Shown here: piece by piece, positions 16,793-25,273 of the stretch
Numbering within the stretch: the stretch's first letter is position 1
How the letters are laid out: the number at the start of each line of letters is the position of its first letter
Assembly: GCF_015351475.1 (NCBI RefSeq)
Contig: NZ_JADKPR010000001.1
Location: 248,001 to 312,000 of the forward strand
Direction of reading: 5' to 3'
DNA from: Flavobacterium sp. HJJ
GTDB taxonomy: Bacteria > Bacteroidota > Bacteroidia > Flavobacteriales > Flavobacteriaceae
DNA: 64,000 nt
Program-made: the position numbers and the translations under genes
Notes under the pieces: model-generated
The model's database searches: none
What the model was told of the DNA's origin: nothing
The model's input: only the letters and a program-made list of their open reading frames with translations

Positions 16793-17338
16793 TTAGATAT
16801 TTAAAAGTAACTCCTCTAGCGGAAAATGGTCAATTACACTATTTCCATAATGTGCTATTTGAATCTCTTTGTCTTTACCAATTAAAAAATCAGCTGGAAT
16901 TTGATGAAACGTTCCTTCCACTTTTCCTCCTGCCTTAAAACCTAATTGAATTGCTTCTGACAAATGCTGAAATCCCTTAACAGACATTGTTTGCATTGTT
17001 TTTAACCAAGATGGACGTACTTTATAAAGATTGTACAAATCCCTATTAGTATCAGCAATGATTGTGAAGTCAAAATTGTGCCGATCTGCAATACTTACTT
17101 TTAGACTTTCTGCAGGCGATTCGAAAACGGTTATCAATTTTATTCCCTTTTTATCAATTGCCTCCTTATGTTTCATAATTTTAGAAATTTGAAGATTGCA
17201 CATTGCACATTCAGCGTAACGAAAAAAACTCAACAGAATTTTTTGGTTTTGAATCTGATCCAAATCTATAGTATTTCCAAAAATATCTTTGGCAACAAAC
17301 AAAGGTGCTTTTTGTCCTGAAACTAATTTCATAATCAA
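16793..17338 (-). CDS. Peroxiredoxin-like (AhpC/TSA fold) protein
   Basis: The 181-residue protein has the thioredoxin-fold pattern of the peroxiredoxin-like group: VSGQKAPLFVAKDIFGN at the start, LLSFFRYAECAMCNLQ near residues 33-48 with a C-x-x-C active site, and FTIIADTNRDLYNLY in the middle. No signal peptide is present, so it is cytoplasmic. Two in-frame starts exist, MIM at 17338 and the internal ATG at 17332. It is last in a minus-strand series (lactonase, Crp-family regulator, this gene) and 62 bases downstream of the regulator, which may control it in response to redox or oxidant stress. The substrate is unknown. Confidence 0.82.
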   Translation of the reverse strand: MIMKLVSGQKAPLFVAKDIFGNTIDLDQIQNQKILLSFFRYAECAMCNLQISKIMKHKEAIDKKGIKLITVFESPAESLKVSIADRHNFDFTIIADTNRDLYNLYKVRPSWLKTMQTMSVKGFQHLSEAIQLGFKAGGKVEGTFHQIPADFLIGKDKEIQIAHYGNSVIDHFPLEELLLNI

Positions 17339-17400
17339 TGATTTTTAAATTTTACAATGACAAATTTGAAATTTTAAAAATCCATTCTTCTTGATTAAAA

Positions 17401-17976
17401 TCAAGAAATCTTGGCTCGGATCCTACTCAAGGTTTCAGGTTTCATCATAAGGTAAGAAGCAATATATTTCAAAGGTATTCTATTAATAAGATGTCCGCTT
17501 CTTTTAATAAATACCGAATATCGCTCGTAGGGTTTTAATGTAAGTAACTCCACTTGTCTCTGAATATGTCCTGTCAAAGTATATTCTAACATTGACTGAT
17601 ACCATAATGCAATTTCAGAATTCGTATGAATTAACCGCATTAAATCAGCTTTGGCAATGGCAATCAATTCAGTATCCAAAATGGCTTCAATACTCATCAA
17701 CGAAGGTTTCCCTTCTATAAAAGTCTGAAAACAGGTAATCAATGAATTTTCATAACCAAAACCCAAATTAATTTGTTCTCCATTCTTATCAATCACAAAC
17801 AAGCGCACACAGCCTTCCTTCACAAAATACAAATTAGAATCCTGTTGATTGAAATTCAATAATATTTCTTTGGATTTAAGTCTTTTATCCTTATTCCAAA
17901 ACTTTAATAAAATCTCAACTGAATCAGCTCCTAAAACTGATTTTTGGGATAAGAACTGTGATAATTCAGTCTCCAT
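17401..17976 (-). CDS. Crp/Fnr-family transcriptional regulator
   Basis: I use the ATG at 17976 (METELSQFL), giving 191 residues; a longer frame would run far into the upstream lactonase gene. An N-terminal cyclic-nucleotide-binding-like beta roll (FNQQDSNLYFVKEGCVRLFV, GFGYENSLITCFQTFI) is followed by the dimerisation helix and a C-terminal winged helix with IPLKYIASYLMMKPETLSRIRAKIS. There is no FNR-type cysteine cluster. Such small CRP relatives are common in Flavobacteriaceae; their ligands are mostly unknown. The start is 10 bases after the lactonase stop, so the two are probably one operon. Confidence 0.85.
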   Translation of the reverse strand: METELSQFLSQKSVLGADSVEILLKFWNKDKRLKSKEILLNFNQQDSNLYFVKEGCVRLFVIDKNGEQINLGFGYENSLITCFQTFIEGKPSLMSIEAILDTELIAIAKADLMRLIHTNSEIALWYQSMLEYTLTGHIQRQVELLTLKPYERYSVFIKRSGHLINRIPLKYIASYLMMKPETLSRIRAKIS

Positions 17977-17986
17977 AATTATACAC

Positions 17987-19099
17987 TTATTTAGCAAACA
18001 CCAAACAGACGGGTGAACACAAATCAAATCTTTTCTTGGTATCAGTAAGCGTTCCTTTACTTTTGTTAATCTTAAAAATAATAATGTCATTGGTGTATTG
18101 ATGTGCAACCAAAAGAAATTTGCCCGTTGGGTCAATCGTAAAATTTCTTGGGCCTTTACCTAAAGTGCTTATCTGCCCTTTCAGTGTTAACTTCTTTCCC
18201 TTTCCTGAAATTTTAAATATAGAAATATTATTGGCATCACCTCTGTTTGAAGCGTATAAAAATCTTCCGCTTGGCGAAACGTGAATATCTGCTGAGCTGA
18301 AAGTGCCGGTGTAATCCTTTGCTAAAATGGTGGTTTCGCCTATTTGAGTCAGCTTTCCTTCTTTATAACTAAAAGTAGTCAGCGATCCGTCCAATTCCTG
18401 TAACAGATAAACATATTTCCCTTTTTTGCTAAATGTTAAATGTCTTGGCCCGCTTCCTGCTTTTACCGAAACACTGTCTTTTAAAACTAAAACATCATTC
18501 GTAGCAGTTGGGTTATAACTATAAACATATACCTTGTCGTTTCCTAAATCATTGCTCAAAACGTATTTTTTATCCGGCGAAAAATAAACCATATGCACGT
18601 GTGGTTTTTCCTGTCTAACAGTATTCGGCCCTTTACCATAATGCTGAACAACCTGCTTGGCTTCTGTCAGACTGCCGTCAGCATTTTTTCCAAAAACCGA
18701 TATATTTCCACCCGAATAATTAGCCGTAATAACATTTTTATCATCATTGATAAGATAGCACGGATCGGCTCCTTTGGAACTTACACTATTGATAAGAAGT
18801 GGTTTTCCGCTTACCGGATCAAACGAAAAAGAACTCACAGTACTTTCTCCGCCGTTTTCATTTACTGCATACACGAATTTTTCGTCTTTGGATAGCGACA
18901 GATAACTTGGATTAACAATACTGTCTGATGATTTTTTTAATCGTATCTGGGCATTATTGGTGTCAAATTCATATACGTAAATCCCTCTGCTCGAACACGA
19001 ATTGGTGTAAGTCCCAACAAGAAGATTGACTTTGTTTTTTTGCGCTTTTATTGAAAAAAAAGAAAAAACAAGAAGAAAAAAAAGAAAAGCTTGTTTCAT
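17987..19099 (-). CDS. Secreted lactonase-family beta-propeller (6-phosphogluconolactonase-like)
   Basis: The 370-residue protein has a signal peptide (MKQAFLFFLLVFSFFSIKAQ) followed by a seven-bladed propeller of the YbhE/lactonase family (PF10282). Family blocks are LLVGTYTNSCSSRGIYVYEF, LSLSKDEKFVYAVNE, KPHVHMVYFSPDKKYVLSNDLG, GSGPRHLTFSKKGKYVYLLQEL and GKGPRNFTIDPTGKFLLVAHQ. Because of the signal peptide it acts outside the cytoplasm, so a role in the pentose phosphate pathway is unlikely despite the family name. It may hydrolyse a sugar lactone in the periplasm. First gene of a likely operon with the regulator and the peroxiredoxin-like gene. Confidence 0.85.
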   Translation of the reverse strand: MKQAFLFFLLVFSFFSIKAQKNKVNLLVGTYTNSCSSRGIYVYEFDTNNAQIRLKKSSDSIVNPSYLSLSKDEKFVYAVNENGGESTVSSFSFDPVSGKPLLINSVSSKGADPCYLINDDKNVITANYSGGNISVFGKNADGSLTEAKQVVQHYGKGPNTVRQEKPHVHMVYFSPDKKYVLSNDLGNDKVYVYSYNPTATNDVLVLKDSVSVKAGSGPRHLTFSKKGKYVYLLQELDGSLTTFSYKEGKLTQIGETTILAKDYTGTFSSADIHVSPSGRFLYASNRGDANNISIFKISGKGKKLTLKGQISTLGKGPRNFTIDPTGKFLLVAHQYTNDIIIFKINKSKGTLTDTKKRFDLCSPVCLVFAK

Positions 19100-19491
19100 T
19101 TATTTATGATATTGATTTAAATTTATTATTGTATTTGTTATTGACATTATTATTTGTCGTTATTATTTATTGGCTAAAAGTTTTTTGGCTAGCAACATTA
19201 CCTCCTGCTGTGCCACTTTCAAAATACAATGCTGTTTCTTTTGTCATTTTTCTAAATTGAATATAAAAGAGGAAATTCCACATTTAACACATTAAAAAAC
19301 AATAATTTATTTGGCTTATATTTTTGTAAAAAGCTAAAATACTTATTTTCTTTCAGAATTGCCCTATTTACAGGCTATTTTGAAAAATAATAACAACTGC
19401 ATAAGAAACTGTCAACAAATTTGTATTTTTGACTCACAAAATTCGGCGAAGCCCATTTTCATTAACTCCGTGAAGCAAACAAAATCTCAGA
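19100..19491. other. Divergent promoter region, no gene
   Basis: The very AT-rich spacer lies between the leftward lactonase and the rightward BatA-like gene. No supported ORF, hairpin or repeat is seen apart from the -7 element at 19424. Confidence 0.5.
19424..19431 (+). promoter_or_regulatory. Bacteroidota -7 element
   Basis: TATTTTTG fits TAnnTTTG. It lies 60 bases before the ATG at 19492; no convincing TTG element is found at the right distance. Confidence 0.4.
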
Positions 19492-21420
19492 ATGCATTTT
19501 AAACACCCCGAAATTCTATATTTTTTGTTCTTATTGATTGTTCCAGTTTTGGTGCATTTATTTCAATTAAGGCGTTTTAAAAAAGAATATTTCACCAATG
19601 TCCGTTTTCTGAAAGCTCTTTCGATTCAGACCCGAAAAAGCTCCAAAATTAAAAAATGGCTGCTTTTGGCGTGCCGGCTGCTTTTAATTGCGTTTATTAT
19701 TCTTGCGTTTGCACAGCCTTTTTTTGAATCCAAAGACAGTAAAAATGCCAGCAACGAAATGTACATTATACTCGATAATTCGTTTAGTATGCAGGCCAAA
19801 GGAAAAAAAGGCGAACTGCTAAAACGTGCCGTTCAGGAACTGCTGGAAGAAACACCTGAAAGTGCCAATTTTTCTTTGCTTACCAATAATGAAAACTATT
19901 GGAACACCGATATAAAAACGATTCGAAGCGAACTGCAAAATCTAAAATACAGCGCAGTTCCTTTTCAATTGGACAATATTCTCGCAAAGGTAAAAGCGCA
20001 TAAATCAGCTTTCAAAAAAGACATCGTTATCATTACCGATGCGGTTGGCTTGACGGCAAACCAGTTAAAAAACATTGGGACCGATAACATTCCGTATTTT
20101 ATTATTCCAAAAGCGGAACAAAAAAATAACGTGTCAATCGATAGTGTATTTATCCGCCAGACACTTGATAATTTTTACGAATTAAGTATCAACACCACAA
20201 ATTACAGTGATGATTTCAAACCCATTTCTGTGGCTTTGTACAACCAAAACAAATTGGCTGCTAAAACAATTATCAATTTTAAAAACAAAAAGGAAACCAT
20301 CAATTTCACGATTCCAAAACAGGCTTTTCATGGATACGTTTCGATAGAAGACAATGACTTGACTTATGACAACAAGTTGTTTTTTAGTATTTCAAAAATT
20401 AAAAAAACGAACATCATCAGCATTGGAACTCCAGAAAAAAATAATTTCCTCTCCCGAATTTACACTAATGATGAATTCAATTATGGTTCGTTTACACTAA
20501 ACGCATTAGATTACAACAGCATAGAAAAACAGGACGCTATTATCCTGAACGAGCTTGATGAAATTCCGCAGGCTCTGCAGACTACATTAAAATCATTTGT
20601 AAACAAAGGCGGAAATCTGATTGTAATCCCGTCCGAAACTGCTTCAATTCCCAATCTGAATACCTTTTTGAAGCAATTTGGCTCCACGCAGTTTCAATCA
20701 TTAGAAACAAATGAAAAACTGATTACCAAAATCAATTTCAGCCATCCATTATTTGCAGGTGTTTTCGAAAGTAAGACCAATAATTTTCAATATCCAAAAA
20801 CAAAAAAAGAATTCACTGTTTCGGACACAAGTCCTGCGGTTTTAAATTTTGAGGATCAATCTCCGTTTTTAACGGGAATCCGAAATGCCGTTTCCTCAGT
20901 TTATGTATTTTCTGCACCGATAAATATTTCAAATTCCAATTTTCAGCAGTCACCTTTGATTGTTCCCGTATTTTACAAAATGGCTTTGAGCCAGTTAAAT
21001 AACGGCATAAACGCCAATATAATTGGCAACAGCAGTTCCTATCTTGTTTCTGTTTTATTGTCCAAAGATGAAATTCTGACTGTAAAAAATCAAGAGGAAC
21101 AATTTATTCCAGTACAGCAGTTACTGAATAATAAAGTACAATTATTCTTTAATGACTATCCTGAAAAAGCAGGTAATTACACGATTTACGATTCCAAAAA
21201 TCCAATAGAAAACATCAGCTTCAATTACCCAAGAACCGAGAGCAATCTCGATCAGGTAAACGATAATCTGTTATCCGATTACAAAACCAGCGATTCAATC
21301 GCAACGATTTTTGACACCTTACAAACCAGCCGGACAGACAATCAGATTTGGAAATGGTTTATTATCTTTGCGCTGTTATTTTTAGCATTGGAAATGGCAG
21401 TTATCAAGTTCATGAAATAA
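19492..21420 (+). CDS. BatA-type membrane protein with VWA-like domain
   Basis: The 642-residue protein begins with the BatA N-terminal pattern: HPEILYFLFLLIVPVLVHLFQLRRFKK, a first membrane helix, then a second helix (LLLACRLLLIAFIILAFAQPFF). A VWA-like domain follows with MYIILDNSFSMQAKG (MIDAS-type D-x-S-x-S near 94-98). The centre is a large periplasmic region, and a third helix at the C-terminus (WFIIFALLFLALEMAVI) anchors it. Such proteins occur in aerotolerance (Bat) operons or alone in Bacteroidota, with poorly defined envelope roles. The pyrC-like gene follows 78 bases later. Confidence 0.82.
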   Translation: MHFKHPEILYFLFLLIVPVLVHLFQLRRFKKEYFTNVRFLKALSIQTRKSSKIKKWLLLACRLLLIAFIILAFAQPFFESKDSKNASNEMYIILDNSFSMQAKGKKGELLKRAVQELLEETPESANFSLLTNNENYWNTDIKTIRSELQNLKYSAVPFQLDNILAKVKAHKSAFKKDIVIITDAVGLTANQLKNIGTDNIPYFIIPKAEQKNNVSIDSVFIRQTLDNFYELSINTTNYSDDFKPISVALYNQNKLAAKTIINFKNKKETINFTIPKQAFHGYVSIEDNDLTYDNKLFFSISKIKKTNIISIGTPEKNNFLSRIYTNDEFNYGSFTLNALDYNSIEKQDAIILNELDEIPQALQTTLKSFVNKGGNLIVIPSETASIPNLNTFLKQFGSTQFQSLETNEKLITKINFSHPLFAGVFESKTNNFQYPKTKKEFTVSDTSPAVLNFEDQSPFLTGIRNAVSSVYVFSAPINISNSNFQQSPLIVPVFYKMALSQLNNGINANIIGNSSSYLVSVLLSKDEILTVKNQEEQFIPVQQLLNNKVQLFFNDYPEKAGNYTIYDSKNPIENISFNYPRTESNLDQVNDNLLSDYKTSDSIATIFDTLQTSRTDNQIWKWFIIFALLFLALEMAVIKFMK

Positions 21421-21498
21421 TTTTTTACCATTAAGAAATTAAGTTCTAATGTTATAAACATTTTTTTTATTATTTCAATTAAAGTAAATTCCCTACAT

Positions 21499-22752
21499 AT
21501 GAAAATAATCATCCGAAGTGCCAAAATTATTGATTCGAAAAGTCCTTTTCACAATCAGACTGTAGATCTTTTAATTGCTGATGGTTTTATTAAAAAAATA
21601 GGAACGGCACTTCCAAATACAGACAATCTTGAAGAACTGAAATTAGAAAATCTTCATATTTCACAAGGATGGTTCGACAGCAGTGTTTCCCTTGGAGAAC
21701 CTGGTTTTGAAGACAGAGAAACCATCGCAAACGGACTCGAAACTGCAGGAAAAAGCGGTTTTACGGGAATTGCACTGCAGCCCAACTCTTTCCCTATTAT
21801 AGACAATCAAGCGCAGGTTAATTTTGTAAAAAACAAGGCTAATGGTTTTGCCACAGAACTTTACCCAATTGGAGCTTTAACCAAAGGAAGCGAGAGTAAA
21901 GATATGGCTGAACTGTATGATATGAAAAACTCTGGTGCTGTGGCTTTTGGTGATTATGCTAAAAGTCTGGATAATGCCAATCTACTGAAAATAGCCCTGC
22001 AATATGTACAGGATTTTGACGGACTGGTTATTGCTTTTGCACAGGACGAAAAAATAAAAGGTAACGGCGTTGCCAATGAGGGAATTGTTTCCACAAGATT
22101 GGGACTGAAAGGAATCCCAGATTTGGCCGAAGAACTTCAAATTGCCAGAAACTTATTTTTATTGGAATACACCGGCGGCAAAATGCACATTCCGACTGTT
22201 TCCTCTCCAAAATCAGTCCAAATGATTAAAGAAGCGAAAGCAAAAGGATTGAACGTAACGTGTAGTGTAAGCGTACATCATTTGGTTTTAACCGATGAAA
22301 AACTGGAAGAATTTGATACTAGATATAAAGTAACCCCGCCGCTGAAAACAGAAAGTGACAGACAGGAATTGATTAATGGAGTTCTTGACGGAACCATCGA
22401 TTTAATCACTTCTGACCACAATCCAATCGATATCGAACATAAAAAAATGGAATTTGATTTGGCTAAAAACGGAACTATTGGTTTAGAAAGCGCTTTCGGA
22501 GCTTTGATGACCGTACTTCCGCTAGAAACGGTAATTGAAAAATTCACCGGTGGAAAAGCAGTTTTCGGTATTCCAAACCACAGCATCAGCGAAGGAGAAA
22601 CTGCCAATATTTCTTTATTCAACCCCGAAGGCAATAGTGTTTTCACAAATGAAAATATACTTTCAAAATCCAAAAACTCAGCATTCCTTGGCACCGCTCT
22701 AAAAGGAAAAGCATACGGGATTTTGAACCAAGGGAAATTAATTTTAGGATAA
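21499..22752 (+). CDS. Dihydroorotase-family protein lacking the metal site
   Basis: This 417-residue protein aligns along its length with type-I dihydroorotases: the composite barrel start (IIRSAKIIDSKSPFHNQTVDLLI), LGEPGFEDRET, VHHLVLTD and ITSDHNP. The metal-binding H-x-H before REPG is changed to S-x-S (FDSSVSLGEPG). The HAED-type block reads FAQDEKI, and one His of the HxxHxST motif is replaced (MHIPTVSS). The zinc ligands are therefore mostly gone and catalysis is doubtful. Similar inactive PyrC-like proteins support aspartate transcarbamoylase in some bacteria, a possible role here. A true dihydroorotase would have to lie elsewhere in the genome. Confidence 0.85.
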   Translation: MKIIIRSAKIIDSKSPFHNQTVDLLIADGFIKKIGTALPNTDNLEELKLENLHISQGWFDSSVSLGEPGFEDRETIANGLETAGKSGFTGIALQPNSFPIIDNQAQVNFVKNKANGFATELYPIGALTKGSESKDMAELYDMKNSGAVAFGDYAKSLDNANLLKIALQYVQDFDGLVIAFAQDEKIKGNGVANEGIVSTRLGLKGIPDLAEELQIARNLFLLEYTGGKMHIPTVSSPKSVQMIKEAKAKGLNVTCSVSVHHLVLTDEKLEEFDTRYKVTPPLKTESDRQELINGVLDGTIDLITSDHNPIDIEHKKMEFDLAKNGTIGLESAFGALMTVLPLETVIEKFTGGKAVFGIPNHSISEGETANISLFNPEGNSVFTNENILSKSKNSAFLGTALKGKAYGILNQGKLILG

Positions 22753-22759
22753 AAACAAG

Positions 22760-22787
22760 ACCTGACAAGTTTTTAAAACCTGTCAAG
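22760..22787. repeat. Short palindrome after the dihydroorotase-like gene
   Basis: CCTGACAAGTTTT and AAAACCTGTCAAG form a 13-base stem with two G-U pairs around a tiny loop. No T-run follows, so it may be a dispersed palindrome rather than a terminator. Confidence 0.4.
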
Positions 22788-22803
22788 CCTAATTCATACA
22801 AAA

Positions 22804-23136
22804 ATGAACAATAATACAATCGAAGCTGGAAAAACAACCGCAATAACCAGCTATATTTTAGGAATTGGCGTATTTATTGCCATGTCCATGAATAGCGGAG
22901 AAGACAAAAACGAATTTGCTTCTTTTCATATCCGCCAGGGATTAGGACTCACAATTACTTTTTTTTCATTGGGATTAATCATAGGCAATTTTGACAGCCT
23001 TATGATTTCTGCTCCTATGTGGATTTTCATTTCTGTTTTATGGACTTATGGAATATTTAGCGCAATAAAAGGCGAAACAAAACCGGTTCCGCTGCTTGGT
23101 GAATATTTTCAAAAATGGCTTAAAAGCATCTCGTAA
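22804..23136 (+). CDS. Small membrane protein, DUF4870-like
   Basis: The 110-residue protein has three hydrophobic stretches (residues about 11-30, 46-64 and 70-88). The loop after the first contains FASFHIRQGLGL, the phenylalanine-His-x-x-Gln signature seen in small DUF4870/YccF-like membrane proteins. The C-terminus is polar. It stands between a dihydroorotase-like gene and an esterase on the same strand with gaps of about 50 and 40 bases, so it may be co-transcribed with both. Its function is not known. Confidence 0.7.
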   Translation: MNNNTIEAGKTTAITSYILGIGVFIAMSMNSGEDKNEFASFHIRQGLGLTITFFSLGLIIGNFDSLMISAPMWIFISVLWTYGIFSAIKGETKPVPLLGEYFQKWLKSIS

Positions 23137-23176
23137 AAAATCAAATAGTCAAAACTGAACACTGATTACTAAAAAA

Positions 23177-23824
23177 ATGAATCTATCTTTAGAATATAAA
23201 ATACGTGAACCCAAAGTCATACTTGACAAAAACCCTGTATTGATTCTGCTTCACGGCTATGGCAGTAATGAATCGGATTTATTTTCCTTTGCCAGCGAAC
23301 TGCAGAACGAATATTACATCATATCTGCTCGAGCACCTTATGATTTACAATACGGCAGTTATGCCTGGTATGCCATTAATTTTGATGCTGACCAAAACAA
23401 ATTTTCGGACAACGACCAAGCCCGGATTTCAAGAGATATTATTGCTGGATTTATTGATGAATTGACAGCCAGTTACCCTATTGATACCAATGAAGTAACT
23501 CTAATTGGTTTTAGTCAGGGTTCTATTTTGAGTTATGCGGTGGCACTTTCCTATCCAGAAAAAGTAAACAAAGTAGTTGCTATGAGCGGTTACCTCAATT
23601 TGGAAATCGTTGCGGAAGATTACTTGAAAAACAATTTAAGCAAACTTAAAATATTTGCTTCCCACGGAACAGCCGACCAGGTAATTCCAGTGGAATGGGC
23701 TAGAAAAACGCCCGGAATTTTAGAAAAATTAGGGGTAGCCATCACTTACAAAGAATATCCCGTAGGCCACGGTGTGGCACCGCAAAACTTTTTTGATTTC
23801 AAGAATTGGATAACTGAAAATTAA
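23177..23824 (+). CDS. Alpha/beta hydrolase, carboxylesterase/phospholipase type
   Basis: This 215-residue cytoplasmic hydrolase shows the oxyanion-loop motif LLHGYGSNESDL near residues 24-35, the nucleophile elbow GFSQGS with Ser near 116, the acid in HGTADQVIP and the histidine in YPVGHGVAP. Length and motifs match the small carboxylesterase/acyl-protein thioesterase group (PF02230). The natural ester is unknown. A hairpin with a T-run follows at 23839. Confidence 0.88.
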   Translation: MNLSLEYKIREPKVILDKNPVLILLHGYGSNESDLFSFASELQNEYYIISARAPYDLQYGSYAWYAINFDADQNKFSDNDQARISRDIIAGFIDELTASYPIDTNEVTLIGFSQGSILSYAVALSYPEKVNKVVAMSGYLNLEIVAEDYLKNNLSKLKIFASHGTADQVIPVEWARKTPGILEKLGVAITYKEYPVGHGVAPQNFFDFKNWITEN

Positions 23825-23838
23825 TATTTATTTCTTGC

Positions 23839-23908
23839 CCGCAAATTCGCAAATTTTTTAAATGACTTTCAATTGTAATAATCTGCGAATTTGCGGTGTT
23901 TTTTTTTA
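23839..23908 (+). terminator. Terminator-like long hairpin
   Basis: CCGCAAATTCGCA (23839-23851) pairs perfectly with TGCGAATTTGCGG (23884-23896), followed by a run of nine Ts. The 32-base loop is longer than usual. The CGCAAATTCGCA text also looks like a dispersed flavobacterial repeat. Confidence 0.55.
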
Positions 23909-24406
23909 TTTCTGATAAATAACCGATTGGATTATTTCGAAAGAAACGCTTTCATCATCATTGATAAAATATTTCAGCAGCACTTCGCCCCAATATTCGC
24001 CATCACTGTAATCAGCAATTATCCATCGGTGGTTCAGTACTTTTACTTTATTAATCGAAAATTTATTAGCTCCTAACTGCACTTGACCAGTATAAGGATT
24101 TCCTTTTGGATTGGCATTTAAATCCAGAAGCTGCTCGGTAACGTAAGGAATTAAAGTCTCATAATTTCTGATTTTGTCAGACTTAGCCGATTCAAAATAA
24201 TTTTGTGCATTTTCATTTTTCTCTAAAGAAAAATAATTTATATCAGCCATTTTATTGGTAACCGCCTGCACACTGTCTTTTAATTTAGTGGTTGATTTTT
24301 TATATTTATCCTGCTCAAAAGTTACTTCTTTGCTCAAATACATATAGGTATAAACATTAAAAACTAAAGACAAAATTAAAGCATAAAGGAGTAGTGATTT
24401 TTTCAT
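23906..24406 (-). CDS. Membrane-anchored protein of unknown function
   Basis: The 166-residue product has one N-terminal hydrophobic helix (LLLYALILSLVFNVYTYMYL). A charged, probably coiled-coil stretch follows (residues about 30-75, TFEQDKYKKSTTKLKDSVQ), then a soluble domain with NHRWIIADYSDGEYWGEVLLKYF. I recognise no family. It follows the metallo-hydrolase gene by 4 bases on the same strand, so the two form an operon. Confidence 0.7.
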   Translation of the reverse strand: MKKSLLLYALILSLVFNVYTYMYLSKEVTFEQDKYKKSTTKLKDSVQAVTNKMADINYFSLEKNENAQNYFESAKSDKIRNYETLIPYVTEQLLDLNANPKGNPYTGQVQLGANKFSINKVKVLNHRWIIADYSDGEYWGEVLLKYFINDDESVSFEIIQSVIYQK

Positions 24407-24410
24407 TGTA

Positions 24411-25175
24411 TTAAATTGTAATTTCTAAATTATCATAGGCTAGAAAAACATTGTCAGGCAGCTTTTTTTGAACTTCCTCGTGAAAACCAAGCATGTGGCT
24501 AATATGTGTAAGATAAGCTTTTTCAGGTTTCAGCAAAGCTATAAAATCAAGGGCTTCCTGCAAATTAAAATGTGTATTATGAGGCTGTTCCCGCAATGCA
24601 TTAACAACTAAAACCTTGAGTCCCTTCAGCTTCGCTGTTTCCTCTTTATCAATGGTTTTTACATCTGTTAAATAAGCAAAATCATCGATTCTAAAACCAA
24701 AGACCTGCAGATCACCATGCCAGACACTTACTGGAACAGCAGTTTTGCTGCCTATTGAAAAAGGCATATTATTTTCAATCTCAAAAGTTTTTACTGAAGG
24801 TGCTCCCGGATATCTATTCACCGTTTCGAATATATAACTGAAGCGCTTTTCGATATCGGTAAGTACTCTTTTATGAGCATATATCGGAATGGCTCCCTGC
24901 TTAAAATTAAAAGGACGAATGTCATCCAAACCGGCTGTGTGGTCAGCATGTTCATGCGTAAACAGGATTCCGTCTAATTTCCGGCAATTCGACGAAAGCA
25001 TCTGCTGTCTAAAATCGGGGCCACAATCGATTACATAAGAGTGGTCTTCCCATGTAATCCAAACGGAAACCCGTAGTCTTTTATCCTTAAAATCAGTGCT
25101 TTTGCAAACTTCATGATCAATCCCAATAATTGGAATTCCCTGAGACGTACCAGTACCTAAAAAATATACCTTCAA
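24411..25175 (-). CDS. MBL-fold metallo-hydrolase (PhnP-like)
   Basis: The 254-residue protein starts FLGTGTSQGIPIIG, as in PhnP-type and related MBL phosphodiesterases, and has the metal motif HEHADH near residue 78, VIDCGPDFRQQM before it, and late histidines in SVWHGD and LTHISH. It should bind two metals and cleave a phosphodiester; the substrate is not evident, since no phosphonate genes are nearby. The short downstream membrane protein is in the same operon. The gene diverges from the one at 25274. Confidence 0.87.
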   Translation of the reverse strand: MKVYFLGTGTSQGIPIIGIDHEVCKSTDFKDKRLRVSVWITWEDHSYVIDCGPDFRQQMLSSNCRKLDGILFTHEHADHTAGLDDIRPFNFKQGAIPIYAHKRVLTDIEKRFSYIFETVNRYPGAPSVKTFEIENNMPFSIGSKTAVPVSVWHGDLQVFGFRIDDFAYLTDVKTIDKEETAKLKGLKVLVVNALREQPHNTHFNLQEALDFIALLKPEKAYLTHISHMLGFHEEVQKKLPDNVFLAYDNLEITI

Positions 25176-25235
25176 TTGCTTCGTTTTTTTTACAAAAATA
25201 GGATTAATTTCTCTTTCATTAAGAGCCTAATTAAT

Positions 25236-25243
25236 TAACTTTG
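25236..25243 (+). promoter_or_regulatory. Bacteroidota -7 element
   Basis: TAACTTTG fits TAnnTTTG and ends 30 bases before the ATG at 25274. Confidence 0.55.
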
Positions 25244-25273
25244 TAACATAATTGCCGAATTTAAATTAAAAAA

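Noticed and set aside
19051..19260. Plus-strand frame of 69 codons opposite the start of the lactonase gene
   Set aside because: It begins inside the antisense of the signal peptide (poly-Lys start) and has no recognisable domain; a shadow of the lactonase 5' end.
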